Below, one piece after another: positions 47,901-55,320 of a stretch of 64,000 bases of DNA. Position numbers and translations under genes: made by a program. This stretch comes from Leuctra nigra (taxonomy: Eukaryota; Arthropoda; Insecta; Plecoptera; Leuctridae): the NCBI GenBank assembly GCA_934045905.1, contig OW203767.1, positions 14,201,073 to 14,265,072 of the forward strand. Reading direction: 5' to 3'. The notes beneath the pieces were generated by a model. It did no database searches. It was given only the letters and a program-made list of their open reading frames with translations, and was not told the origin of the DNA. Numbering within the stretch: the first letter of the stretch is position 1; each line of letters opens with the position of its first letter.

Positions 47901-50900
47901 CATTTACAACTTTCCACCGATAGCTGTACAAACATGTTTTTTATTGCAAGCTTATTTCTATGGGGAATTATTTCTATCGCTTGCAAGTATCATATTTATT
48001 GAGATTACGTAACTTTTTGTTTGGCTACTGGGAATATTTACAGTGGCAAGTTCAAACAAAGAAGGCCACAACTTAAATCTCTCTTCTCGGTGGAAAATTA
48101 CAAAAGAATAAGCCCCATATTTGTCAAATATGAAGTAATAAAGATGAGTTATTTGGTGATTTAGTTTTATTACTTCGAACCTTCTACAAAAGATTTGCCG
48201 ATACTAATATTTGCTACTTATATTCCAGCTTTAGATATTAATTTTTCAAATAAATAAGGCTGGCAGTGATTGAGTTTTGTATTCTAATAAATTATACGGA
48301 GCTAGTTGTCCAGGCAGAAACGCTAGGACTGAGGAGGGATCGTATAAAATTACAACTTTGTTCTCACGTGACAATCTCCTCATCGCACCTGAGCAGGCCG
48401 TGAATAACATTGAGATGAGAAGTTTGTCACGGTCACTCACACCAGAACAAAGTTGTAATTTTACATGATCGCTCCTCTGGTTTCCCTCAGTAGAGAAATT
48501 ACCTACATCGTACATATCCTTTTTCTTTCTTCATCATCATCGCTTATCATCATTCATTATTCCCCATTAGCCGAGTAGCAGAATATGCTACGGAAACGGA
48601 GAGTGATTGAAAGTGTTCTGTTTTGTTCAGGTGGGATTCAACTTCTGGCGGATAACATGGAGTATGCTCGGACCAAGACACTAGTAGAGCTCGGAATCCG
48701 AGCCAAGATCGTGCCGCCGTCCGAGAGCTCTCTGGAGACCATCTGTCACTATCTCACCTCGCTCCAGCAGGTGGACTCACCACTCGAGAAGCTCGAGCAC
48801 CTGCTCACTGCCATCTCAGCCATATTCAACTCTGTACGTTTATAAAGATTAATGTTTATCACATTAATGTCTATGTTTATCACAATGTACATTTGACACG
48901 GAATTTGCAGCAGCGATAAAACTATTTTTTCATTGAAATTCCTATTTTCCACACTAATTTTGGCTATTTTTCTGGCACTACCTCCACCTCAACCAATAAC
49001 AATAGAGGAGCAAAGAAAATCCAATTTACTGAGGTGTATACAGCATTTTATTGGCAATTGTGTTTTGGCAGTTGCCCTCAGGTGCCGAAAGGTCCTCTCC
49101 AAATGGAGTATAGATCAATGTAGCGGTTGTTCGTTATATTTCATGTGTTTACCGATAATCATTTATGTCGTATACAATACCTCCAAATTTTAGAAACTCA
49201 GTCTAGATTCTGAGGTCGATTGAGCTAAAAATCAGTTTGGCTCCCCGTGTTACCTTATAACAGTGAAGGCGCTCTAATTTAGACATCTATCTGAAAATGG
49301 AAAACAAAACCAACGTTCGTGTGCTAGGTATTTTAAAAAATAATCCAAATACGAAATAATTTTTCTCCTAAATTTTTTTCTTATTTTCTCAATTTTCTTC
49401 ACTGTGCGGTCATTAAAAAATTTACCTCGTGCAATTCAAATAATAATAATCTATCCGCTGGTTCCATCCATACAATGGGCCAGGGGGTGGGTGTTCCCAC
49501 TAACACTAGGGCCGCAGGACTGCTTTTTTAGGCTTTTTTTAGTTTGTAAATTTTGAAACTTTAGTTTTTCCTTCGAAGGATAGTAGCACCGTATCAGGTA
49601 AATTTCTTCTAGGAATTAGGTACACAAGTATATTAAATACTGCTTTGAAAGTTCGTGACGTGTTTGTGTTGGTTGCGCAGGTGAAGTGGTCGAACCAAGG
49701 CCGCGGCTGCGTGACGCTGGGCGCCGACGACTTCCTCCCGCTGTTCGTGTGGGTGCTCGTGCAAAGCAACATGGTGGCGGCTGAGATCGAGGCCGAGTAC
49801 ATGTGGGGCCTCCTGCATCCGAGTCTGCTGTCGGGCGAGGGCGGATACTACTTAACCACGCTCTCCAGCGCCGTGCACGTGCTCAAGAACCTGCGCGCGT
49901 GCAACGAGGAGCACAGTCTGGACGTGAGTGTTCTCTCTCGTACACTTGCGATTGTTTCAGCTTTTAGCAGGGACAGATTATAATATTGATTCATCTATTA
50001 AAAATATCTATAGGTTGGTACACTCCCCCAAATAATAAACGGTACTCGAAAGAAAATGAATTGACTGATTAAGGTTTGATGGCATCATCCCATGAAGTCA
50101 GTGCTAACGCATTATCTAACTCTTTTAGGTGAGCTCTGATTTCATTGATAATAACAAGGATTGATTGTCAAGGAACCGGCCCAGCAGCCAATACGTTTTG
50201 TACGAAGTACCGTTTATTATTTGGGGGAGATAAAAGCAATAAGTAGGTAATACTTATTGTTTTTATTTTTTTATGAATATAATGATATTTGAAACTACTA
50301 GGAAAACGCTCTGAGTAACGCGTTGATGAGCGAGCACGGATAACGCGCAACACCTCGAACCGAAATTCTGTTTATCGAAAATGTCCTTAAAAGCCAATAA
50401 TTCTTGAATTTCGTCACAGACTTGTATGAAAATATCCAACAATTCCTAAAATATTGGTCCCAATAACCACGCAAAGTTTTAAGTTGATCGATTGAACCTT
50501 TATGATTAAACGATCCCTTGTTAATTTCCAAAAATCACAGGATTTCGTTCAAATTTTTTTTAAACGGTCATATCAGTTTCATAATATACTACGTTTGAAA
50601 ATTTCTGCTCCAACAACCTTGAAGTGAAGATTCGAAGATGCCGTGAAATATGAAATTCGTGAAATATGACTGCCAATTAACACGCAAAATATCCGCAAAC
50701 TGTCAAAAACTTTTGAATTGAAACACAGTTTAGTCTGAAAATTGTCAAAAATACAGATAATGTTTGACCCGATGACCATGCAAATTTTCAAGTTGATCGG
50801 TCAAACGGTTCTGGTTTAAATTTCAAAAAGCACATGAAATATTTTTTTAAATTTTAACCAATGGGAGGATTTGGCTGAAAATTTGTAAAATAAGAGACAA

Positions 50901-53306
50901 TGTTGGTGTTAATGACCATGCAAAATATAAGGTCGATCACATTTGTCGAAGTCTATTTTAATTTTTCAGCCTATCAGGAGATGTTTATTTAAATTTCAAC
51001 CAATCTATGGATTTCAAAAAAAAATTGGGTCAGCAAACAGAAAAGGTTGTCTCTACATGTGTGCAAAATTTCAGATCGATCGGTGAAACGGTGCGACTTC
51101 CATTGCTCCAGGTAGCAGCCAAAAAATAAAAAAAAAAAAAAAAAAAAAAAAAACAGAGGTCCGTGCCAAAAGAGCCAAAAGGAGACGCTCGCTTCGCTCG
51201 CTCAAAAATTTCACATATGATTTTACTACAATACAAAACAATCAATATTCCTAGAGCCGTAAGTGACTCTTATTAAATTCTATAGTGATAATTTTATTTT
51301 CATAATAAAGTACATATTTTCATAAAAAATAGTAATACCTATACAGCCATTTATTCATTGTTAAGAAATAAATAAAAGATAACATAAAACAATATGTAGG
51401 CTTCTAGATGTGGGAAATCCAATGTGTTTGCAACTGGGCTGTAGGTCATCAACCTGAAGTACAGTGCAAAAATATAAGGAAAAACAATGTTCAAGGTCAT
51501 CTTCTGTATTTTCCTTATAATCATACAACTGGACCTCACCTTACCTCTTCAATATAAACTCTATCCGGTGTCATCCGCTAGAGGAAATCTTCGCTAGATT
51601 GTAGGAAAATTGAATACGAATGCAGAGAATCTTTACTGCTGTAGGAATAACCCGGCAGATGATGCCAGAAGTACTAAAATAGATTTAATTATTCGGGTGA
51701 ACCAGCTTCCTATTGACCACTGTGAATTGTGAAGTGGCCCATACAAGGTCAATCTTGCATGACAAACATACTTGACAAGCCTGGGGGCCTATTCTATAAC
51801 GAAACGAAATCATTCCGGCCTGGAATCATTTCACGGCCATAAGGATAACATTGATCTGAAATGATTCCAGGCCGGAATGATTTCGTTCTTGTGATAGAAT
51901 AGGCCCCCAGGAAGTTTGTTCATGTGTGGGGTTTTCAGTGAAGCGTGAAAAATTCAATGACGGACAGAAATCCTTCATTCCAAGGTCCCCCGGCTCAATT
52001 GTGTAGGGGGCACTAAAAGGACATGACAATTCCCCCGGCTCAATTGTCTATGGTTCAATTGTGTAGAGGGCACTAAAAGGACATGACAAAGATTGAACAC
52101 TACTCATAAAACTAATTTGAGTATTTTCCTGTTAAAAGGTTTGTAGGTCTTGACGTCTTAATATAAAAATCTAACTACCTACATGGGTGTTGAAACAATA
52201 TTAGAGTTGAATTTTTTGCGATGAAAGGCTACAAAGACCCTGTTGTCACCTAATAAGTGTACGGAAGTGTTGTGACCCGATGTGACCTTGTTCCAGTGGT
52301 CCGGGGGCTCGGAGTTCCGCTCGGTGTTGAAGATCGTTGTGCCCGACGAGATGCACGGATCCATCATCACCAAGACGCTCCCCGTGCGACCCAACATGAC
52401 CACGAGGGACGTCTGCAAGATCATCGCACACAAGGTCCGCATCACCAATCCACAGGACTACGGACTCTTCAAGCTCGTGGACGGAGAAGGTCAGTTGCTC
52501 GACATTCATAGCGTGGAGTCTTAGACTCGAAGCTCTATTTTGATGGTTTAAAGACCCATATATTTGTTGGTATTTAGTACCTACCAATCAAAATGTGTAG
52601 GTATTATAGCTTGTCCCCAATAAACACTCGTATGGTAAAATTCAGTCTTCTAATAGTCCGCAAAACAAAATTCCTCTCAGTGTTAACAAATTTATTTCAA
52701 ACTCTAGGATTAGTTGAATCAGTTCTTGTAAGTTTCATTCTGATATTAATGCGGCAAATTTAAGAATGCAGCAAATCTGATATATTTAATTTTGTGTCCT
52801 TCAAAAGAATGTTAAAGATGAATATCCTTCATACGTAGCATGGGCCACCACAGTAGACATGAGTAAATCCTAGGTCATCCCGTAAGACGCTGTATAGTGC
52901 AGTGGCCTATTTCAAGCATAGATTGGCCGGAGTGGACACTATTCGCTAAAGAGAGCCCTATTGTAGCCCTACACACTACCATCCTGATTTGTCAGGAAAA
53001 TTATAATAAATCCATCAAATCAATCATGATCATCTCAACGTGGATTTATGAATAGTAAGTTATCCTCTTAATATGAAGGTTTTCACCATATTCACTACGT
53101 ACCTCTATTATTGTGTTCTTCAAAATCAAGCAACTCGTATAGCTCTTGTTGATTCTCTACTGATTGTTACAGAGACGCTGCTATCGGATGGCGAATGCCC
53201 TCAGGATGTGAAGGGCCACGTGACGCAAGGCGGCCAGCACGTGATGTTCGCGTATAAGCGCATCGACGCGAAGATCGCGTGGCCTCGGACGTCCTCGCCT
53301 CAGTAG
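29734..53306 (+). CDS. spri: sprint/RIN-like Ras effector and Rab5 GEF (gene span, 15 exons, 5' end open)
   Basis: Fifteen exons with consistent GT-AG boundaries and phases join into 1143 codons plus stop. Domain order by residue: acidic Ser/Asp stretch (~70-85); SH2 (~104-195) with the phosphotyrosine-binding Arg in FVVRQSS; proline-rich, PXXP-bearing linker (~290-560); Glu/Asp patch (~617-635); RIN homology region (~755-860); VPS9 (~880-1020) with the expected catalytic Asp in GADDFLP and Tyr in GGYYLTTL; RA (~1036-1130). This architecture is diagnostic of RIN proteins (Drosophila sprint), which bind Ras-GTP and load GTP on Rab5 at endosomes. The start codon is not in exon 29734, which begins mid-codon; two candidate 5' exons lie upstream. 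An internal alternative first exon lies at 45498. Introns carry SINEs and MITEs. Confidence 0.93.
30780..31110. promoter_or_regulatory. possible intronic enhancer (unique, CpG-containing block)
   Basis: In intron 1, a non-repetitive block with CpGs, CCAAT-type and ACAATT/ACAAT motifs (SOX-like) stands out from AT-rich, TE-laden surroundings. Overlapping frames on both strands are open but lack splice support. A regulatory role is a guess based on composition. Confidence 0.2.
31241..31590 (-). mobile_element. tRNA-SINE copy with internal (GACA)n expansion
   Basis: Reads on + as TTTAACGTCGCACTGTTCTG, CAACTAGG, then a tail interrupted by a (GACA)n microsatellite at 31380-31404, then AACCTTCCCTGCATTTGCC and a degraded head with a GAATCGAATC B-box remnant. 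Antisense to spri in intron 1. Confidence 0.65.
32524..32812 (+). mobile_element. full-length tRNA-derived SINE (best copy)
   Basis: Complete element. The tRNA-like head has an A-box-like GGGTGAGTGGGTAACG and B box GGTTTGATCCC. Next come the body (CCTCAGTCGACAGGCAAATG, GGCCACGACCGCCTCC), an (ATC)n-rich tail, the conserved end CAGTGCGACGTTAAGCC and a poly(A) of nine. Sense orientation in spri intron 1. It is used as the reference for the ~10 fragments in this window. Confidence 0.85.
34051..34462. repeat. diverged direct duplication of ~100 bp
   Basis: 34051-34167 and 34372-34462 share the order CACGTGATT/CACGTAAT, CACCGCC, CTCGCATG, AACAGATT, CTCACGGCCTCTCTGATT. Copy 2 is shorter. Between them two short ATTTTT-TTCGTTCC repeats occur near 34310-34350. 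Intron 1, non-coding. Confidence 0.5.
34860..35230. promoter_or_regulatory. possible intronic enhancer block
   Basis: A compact unique block in intron 1 with balanced GC and many CpGs, lacking repeats. Both strands have short open frames without splice support. Proposed from composition only. Confidence 0.2.
35862..36045 (-). mobile_element. tRNA-SINE copy (antisense)
   Basis: Reads on + as GATGCTGCAACTAGGCTAAT, an ATGATGATAATAATA tail, GGTCGTGGCCTACTAGTAGG, CCTTCCCGACATTTTCCTC and a CCTCAAGTCAGGACG end. The head is degraded. Confidence 0.7.
36092..36315. mobile_element. MITE family C, copy 3
   Basis: Inverted ends TACACCCAACAAATCATAAA and TTTTATCATTTGTTGAGTGTA are nearly perfect over ~26 bp. 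The interior has GGCTGCTGGTCAGGTTCCTT, TTATTATCAATGAAATCAGA and CGCCTACTAGAG, opposite in orientation to copies at 50019 and 60568. It lies 155 bp upstream of the SH2-containing exon 2. Confidence 0.85.
36470..36646 (+). CDS. spri: spri exon 2 (acidic stretch, start of SH2)
   Basis: Acceptor TCTTGCAG|GAG, donor GGG|GTGAGT, phase 0 to 0. Encodes ELESNSGSSDDGDGDAESGS, then LLERLIRSHPVWFLPGIQRA, the first helix and strand of the RIN-type SH2 domain, ending at QGKEEG just before the FVVR strand. The SH2 is therefore split by intron 2 immediately upstream of its phosphotyrosine-binding Arg. Confidence 0.93.
36903..36942. repeat. 40-bp perfect palindrome
   Basis: A perfect self-complementary sequence with no spacer, centred between 36922 and 36923 (GGTCTAGACC core). 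It lies in spri intron 2. It could extrude as a cruciform or be a scar of a palindromic element. The rest of intron 2 (36647-37679) shows only AT-rich sequence and a C-run near 37350. Confidence 0.9.
37680..37956 (+). CDS. spri: spri exon 3 (rest of SH2)
   Basis: Acceptor TCTTCCAG|AAC, donor CAAG|GTGAGT; phase 0 in, phase 1 out. Encodes NFVVRQSSQPETMAISVRLP, GPYIEHYLIQ and FDSIPALVSHYC, the SH2 core and C-terminal part. The invariant Arg of the FLVR-type motif is present (FVVR). The domain ends near ELPVALSLPRAM. Intron 3 (582 bp) has nothing notable. Confidence 0.95.
38539..38726 (+). CDS. spri: spri exon 4 (linker after SH2)
   Basis: Acceptor TTCTTCAG|AG restores a Glu codon with the preceding G; donor TTCAAG|GTACAC; phase 1 in, 0 out. 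Encodes FWRYPMANPRPAMTQADRQS and a Ser/Gly/Asn-rich linker ending QAVMTTFK. No domain of its own. Confidence 0.9.
39107..39226. mobile_element. short TIR element in intron 4
   Basis: CCTGATTCTATAACT at the left and AGTTGTAGAATCAGGG at the right are inverted with one mismatch, about 120 bp apart. The ends resemble those of the elements at 51781 and 62391 (TATTCTATAAC). Confidence 0.5.
39327..39677 (+). CDS. spri: spri exon 5 (proline-rich, HNHxQSPLA repeats)
   Basis: Acceptor TTCTTGCAG|GGT, donor CTG|GTGAGT, phase 0 to 0. Encodes SSPTSPTSPTDSQ, RPRPTPPNTLSLRTPPPPPP and a Gln-Ser-Pro repeat. Several PXXP and polyproline stretches are candidate SH3 ligands, as expected for RIN proteins, which carry proline-rich SH3-binding segments after the SH2. 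No globular domain. Confidence 0.92.
39555..39653 (+). repeat. coding 27-bp repeat (QSPLAHNHA, 3.7 copies)
   Basis: In-frame 9-residue unit QSPLAHNHA occurs as QSPIGHNHV, QSPLAHNHA, QSPLAHNHA, QSPLAQ. Copies differ mostly at synonymous positions (Ser-Pro written TCTCCT, TCGCCC, TCGCCT, TCTCCG), so the peptide is better preserved than the DNA. Confidence 0.85.
40162..40422 (+). CDS. spri: spri exon 6 (Arg-rich and Tyr-bearing linker)
   Basis: Acceptor TTTCCGGCGCAG|ATC, donor AGCAAG|GTACGC, phase 0 to 0. Encodes ITSPAASTPSSDHRARRRPR, then HYQESDILDSPTTYYRSS and VSDYEDVWGPDLSKSQEEKK. The YYRSS and DYEDV tyrosines in an acidic setting are possible kinase targets (inference). The high-GC exon also opens an Arg-rich frame in another register, which is a shadow. 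Confidence 0.92.
40730..41345. repeat. dispersed repeat D, long copy (intron 6)
   Basis: The left part 40730-40842 (TTTGACACGGAATTTGCAGC ... CCATAACAATAG) and the right part 41210-41345 (GAGGAGCAAAGAAAATCCA ... CCAAATGGAGT) are both found, directly joined, at 48893-49125. The long copy has ~365 extra bases between them. No coding potential seen. Confidence 0.75.
41559..41955 (+). CDS. spri: spri exon 7 (proline-rich linker)
   Basis: Acceptor TTTTTTTGCAG|GAG, donor ATCG|GTAAGT; phase 0 in, 1 out. Encodes NTSPNTSPLPTPPPAKQG (PXXP motifs), a basic RRRPNLRPTSRNR stretch, and FSSSMDNLASLRGSRNAGRP, ending DSSWEFIG. It has no globular domain. Intron 7 (965 bp) is plain. Confidence 0.92.
42921..43077 (+). 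CDS. spri: spri exon 8 (acidic patch)
   Basis: Acceptor TTGTTACAG|GC completes a Gly codon; donor CAGAG|GTACTA; phase 1 in, 2 out. Encodes KEGEEDEDEEDDEDEEYRDE, almost pure Glu/Asp with one Tyr, then FPSLEQQETTLDEFPPGKIT and VQELIAQR. The GAN-repeat DNA opens long Ser- and Leu-rich frames on the minus strand (42830-43068) that are not genes. Confidence 0.92.
43655..44026 (-). mobile_element. SINE3-type (5S-derived) element, copy 2 (antisense)
   Basis: The reverse complement matches the element at 5142-5537 along its length: 5S-derived head at about 43936-44000 (seen on + as GGTCACCCATCCAACTGC and GTTGCTTAACCTCAGTGATC), then the same body with GGGAGGAAAGGAAACCCGGG at its far end. It lies in spri intron 8, opposite to transcription. 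Confidence 0.85.
44285..44550 (+). CDS. spri: spri exon 9 (linker, YDNV motif)
   Basis: Acceptor TCCGTTCAG|A completes the Arg codon of LIAQR-FPALRLSPDIVP; donor CTTT|GTGAGT; phase 2 in, 1 out. Contains TTTLGSRISSYDNV and RWDQLINLQEPAP, ending FKERLDPLL. YDNV is a Tyr motif of the kind bound by SH2/PTB domains (inference). This is the last exon unique to the long isoform. Confidence 0.92.
45498..45585 (+). CDS. spri: alternative first coding exon of a short spri isoform
   Basis: Inside intron 9, ATG in strong context (TAAAATGGCT; A at -3, G at +4) opens MASKLIIRIVKYIWRAVRKL followed by TRFVFCCFL, then a good donor CTTT|GTAAGA. The exon ends in phase 1 with T, identical to exon 9, so joining exon 10 gives the same Ser codon. 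The short product would have 416 residues with only RIN homology, VPS9 and RA. The leader is basic/hydrophobic with a Cys pair, suggesting a membrane-binding amphipathic helix that may be palmitoylated (inference). An inverted CCAAT box (ATTGG, 45258) and possible 5' UTR lie upstream. Drosophila sprint is known to have more than one isoform. Confidence 0.7.
45988..46151 (+). CDS. spri: spri exon 10 (start of RIN homology region)
   Basis: Acceptor TGCTTCAG|CG, donor CCGCAG|GTAAAC; phase 1 in, 0 out. Encodes PPRLQALRNRDAGGTGASIR, then AYALHLAGDKSTTFAQNIDN and FIACTRESREISPQ, a helical segment recognisable as RIN homology. It is shared by the long and predicted short isoforms. Confidence 0.93.
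46546..46771 (+). CDS. spri: spri exon 11 (RIN homology, N-terminal helices of VPS9 module)
   Basis: Acceptor TCGTCCAG|GTT, donor AATG|GTGAGA; phase 0 in, 1 out. Encodes VVMRNMRQFMSGMKNYLVKH, the charged helix EREFEKEVEKERTKLKATEF, and LVVRPLKEHLYKLFVDEYTR. These helices precede and pack on the VPS9 catalytic core. Intron 11 (1.86 kb) carries a fold-back and a SINE fragment. Confidence 0.93.
48349..48466. mobile_element. fold-back element in intron 11
   Basis: AAAATTACAACTTTGTTCT at the left and AGAACAAAGTTGTAATTTT at the right are a perfect 19-bp inverted repeat, with further partial pairing (CGTGACAA / TTGTCACG) inside. About 120 bp, non-coding. Confidence 0.7.
48474..48600 (+). mobile_element. 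degraded tRNA-SINE tail
   Basis: GTTTCCCTCAGTAGAGA, TTTCTTCATCATCATCGC and CCCATTAGCCGAGTAGCAGA follow the order of the SINE 3' half. The copy ends about 30 bp before the exon 12 acceptor, so intron 11's splice-site neighbourhood is SINE-derived. Confidence 0.55.
48631..48833 (+). CDS. spri: spri exon 12 (VPS9)
   Basis: Acceptor TTTGTTCAG|GT completes a Gly codon; donor AACTCT|GTACGT; phase 1 in, 0 out. Encodes GIQLLADNMEYARTKTLVEL, then GIRAKIVPPSESSLETICHY and PLEKLEHLLTAISAIFNS, the helical segment leading to the catalytic core of VPS9. Confidence 0.93.
48893..49125. repeat. dispersed repeat D, short copy (intron 12)
   Basis: Joins the left and right parts of the 40730-41345 repeat directly at ...AACAATAG|AGGAGCAAAG. 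Either this is a deletion derivative, or the intron 6 copy received an insertion. Confidence 0.75.
49681..49923 (+). CDS. spri: spri exon 13 (VPS9 catalytic core)
   Basis: Acceptor GGTTGCGCAG|GTG, donor GAC|GTGAGT, phase 0 to 0. Encodes GCVTLGADDFLPLFVWVLVQ, EIEAEYMWGLLHPSLLSGEG and YYLTTLSSAVHVLKNL. VPS9 exchange factors such as Rabex-5 use a conserved Asp and a conserved Tyr; both are present here (D in GADDFLP, Y in GGYYLTTL), so the domain is predicted active on Rab5-family GTPases. Confidence 0.95.
50019..50232. mobile_element. MITE family C, copy 4
   Basis: Ends TACACTCCCCCAAATAATAA and TTATTATTTGGGGGAGATA are inverted over ~26 bp. The interior GGTGAGCTCTGATTTCATTG is shared with copy 5. 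It lies in spri intron 13, 95 bp after exon 13. Confidence 0.85.
50460..51153. repeat. degenerate ~140-bp repeats ending in a ~30-nt A-rich tail
   Basis: Motifs like CATGCAAATTTTCAAGTTGA followed by TCGGTCAAACGGTT recur at about 50470, 50775, 50922 and 51058. The block ends with an A-rich run, AAAAAATAAA followed by a long uninterrupted poly(A), at 51120-51153. The layout suggests a retroelement 3' end with internal repeats. No ORF. Confidence 0.55.
51781..51910. mobile_element. palindromic MITE family E, copy 1
   Basis: CTGGGGGCCTATTCTATAAC and its complement at the right border a nearly fully palindromic 130-bp element (arms include GAAATCATTCCGGCCTGGAA). A right-end fragment of the same element lies at about 59138-59185 and a related one at 62391-62522. 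Confidence 0.8.
51985..52089. repeat. short tandem duplication
   Basis: CTCAATTGTGTAGGGGGCAC followed by TAAAAGGACATGACAA occurs at about 51993-52028 and again at 52053-52089. Intron 13. Confidence 0.75.
52297..52489 (+). CDS. spri: spri exon 14 (RA domain)
   Basis: Acceptor CTTGTTCCAG|TGG, donor GAAG|GTCAGT; phase 0 in, 1 out. Encodes SEFRSVLKIVVPDEMHGSII, TKTLPVRPNMTTRDVCKIIA and NPQDYGLFKLVDGE, the ubiquitin-like fold of a Ras-association domain, with the usual basic residues in the first strand pair. Confidence 0.93.
53173..53306 (+). CDS. spri: spri last exon (end of RA domain, C-terminus)
   Basis: Acceptor ATTGTTACAG|AG completes a Glu codon. Encodes TLLSDGECPQDVKGHV, then HVMFAYKRIDAKIAWPRTSS PQ and stop TAG (53304-53306). 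It finishes the RA domain (AYKR strand) with a short tail. Confidence 0.92.
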
Positions 53307-53935
53307 CATTCCACGGCTCTAACTCGCCGATCACGTGGGCGGCCTCGTCAAACGTGGCCTCACTATTAGTTATTTATTTCATCGCTTCGTTCCATGGTTC
53401 GGATTCATCAACGCATTCACAAGCCAAGTCATCAGGGACAAGATTTTTCCAATTTATAAAAATGTGTAACTTTATAAAAGTCTAACTACATTGCTTATCA
53501 TCATTAATCATGTTTTGATACTGTTCATTTATACTAAGTTCATTACAATTCCTATTATTATTCTGTAATCTGTAACTGTGTAAAAGTCAATGTCAGAATT
53601 AACGGGGCCTTAAGTATATATTCCCTAATTAGTAGATCGTGTAGAGTTTGAAACATTTTCTACCCGCACGATTGCGTGTTAATTTCGTACTGAGGAGTAG
53701 AATGGTCATCATTTTCTACTACTAATAATCATGCTAGTCATCACTCGCGTTCAATCAAGTTAATTGATATTAAAAAGTCGAGAGAAACAATTTATATGCC
53801 GAGAACTTGGATCGCCTCTGTTGGTCGAATTCAACTGAATTGCTTTCAAGTATCGGTTTAACCATATATTGTCAGTAGATTAGAATGTGGAAGTTCGCCT
53901 AATTCTTTCAGTGAAATAAAAGCTGAGATTGTTTT
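53307..53935 (+). other. spri: spri 3' UTR (predicted)
   Basis: AU-rich sequence from the stop codon to just past the first canonical AATAAA. No other poly(A) signal is seen earlier. Length about 630 nt. Confidence 0.6.
53915..53920 (+). terminator. poly(A) signal of spri
   Basis: AATAAA in GTGAAATAAAAGC, followed by a T/GT-rich stretch (GATTGTTTTTC), 609 nt after the spri stop codon. Confidence 0.6.
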
Positions 53936-55265
53936 TCAATGTTAACTATCTAGTAAATGTCTTTTGTAATTAAATTAAACTATGTTTTTCTAGCATCAAA
54001 CACAGACCTGATGTGTCATATTTTTAACCCATTTATCAGCTCCAACATTCTCCTCCATTGAACATCTTCCCTTGTCCGTATAAAATTGAGCATTGCTGAA
54101 AAATGCAAGATATAAACATAAAAGTGTCAATTTGGAGAAAAGGCGATCGGATGAAATAATCTACATTTGGTGTCATAAGTAGGATCACTATTCCAAAGAA
54201 CTAGAGAGCCTGTATAATACGTATTAGCTCTTGAACAAGAAATTTCTTCTAAGAAACAGAAAGTGTTATGCTGCAAATAATGCAATTGCAGGCAGTTACT
54301 ATGCTTGAAATTCCAGTTATACTGGAAAATCTTTAAGAGGTGTTTTTTTTATTAAAACTTGGCAAGAGCAAAAAAACATATGGCACCATAACCAAGTCGA
54401 GGAAATGAATGTGAACAAGTCGGTAAGTATAAAAAAAAGTACGTAAATCACTGGTCAATTAATTGTCTATAAATTACACATTAGATACCTATCTAACAAT
54501 TAGCATTGTGACTTATTTAGCAATTCATCATAGAAGGTACACAGAAACCCCTGGATATGAAGAAGCTGTATAAAAAAGATCTTTGAAAAAAGAGAACCAA
54601 CTGAAATTGTTGGCGTTTTTCACTGGCCGCACTAGTTCTGCACTCAGTTTGAAATTTGCATTGAGTTTTGTATGGTGACGTCATTTCAGTGTGTAGGTAG
54701 GTACTACTTTTCACGAAACCAAATTATGACACTTCTTTTAGGTTTCCGACATAATGTACAGGTACATAATCCCTGATCCTACACAATATCTTGTGGCATC
54801 GTCTTAGAATTAATTTACAATATGATGGCAGTATTTATTCCCATTCATAGATGATGGAATTATGCCGAAAAATATACAAAAAAATCAACAATCAAACATA
54901 CTTATTCAAAATCTATTTACTTTATAGTGACTAACATAGTTGATTTGTTGTTGAGATGATAACAAAGTCGTTCTTGTTGGAATATGATAATATGGACAAG
55001 GTTCTAATCTCCCTTGATTAGTGATATATTGTGCTGCACGACGCCATGCATCAGACGGGGGTGATTAATGAATGTAGGAAAAGTCTCTTGCAAACAGACG
55101 CAAGTGGTTACACAAGTGCAGTGTGATGAAATGACGAATGTCATCTAGTGTTTGCTAGTTGTCGCTGGCACAGAGCTGAAGGCACACGGCGGCGTCTTTC
55201 ACTCGTGATACCTGATTGTAAGAGAAGAGGAGAAGCAGTTGAAGAGGACAGAGCCAGCTGTGGAC
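53936..55265. other. intergenic region and presumed promoter of the carbonic anhydrase gene
   Basis: AT-rich. No repeat recognised and no clear TATA box near the carbonic anhydrase ATG. A TGACGTCA CRE occurs at about 54677. The last 130 bp before the ATG are GC-richer and probably include the 5' UTR. Confidence 0.4.
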
Positions 55266-55320
55266 ATGGGTGTTAGAGTTGTTCTTGTGATTGTGGGCCT
55301 TGTGGTTGGGGCGATACCAG
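55266..55320 (+). CDS. carbonic anhydrase exon 1 (signal peptide)
   Basis: ATG in GGACATGGG context, 18 codons of basic-then-hydrophobic leader, donor ATACCAG|GTAAAC in phase 1. It pairs in phase with the exon at 59586. The Val-rich core and small residues (GAIPA) fit a cleavable secretion signal. Confidence 0.75.
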
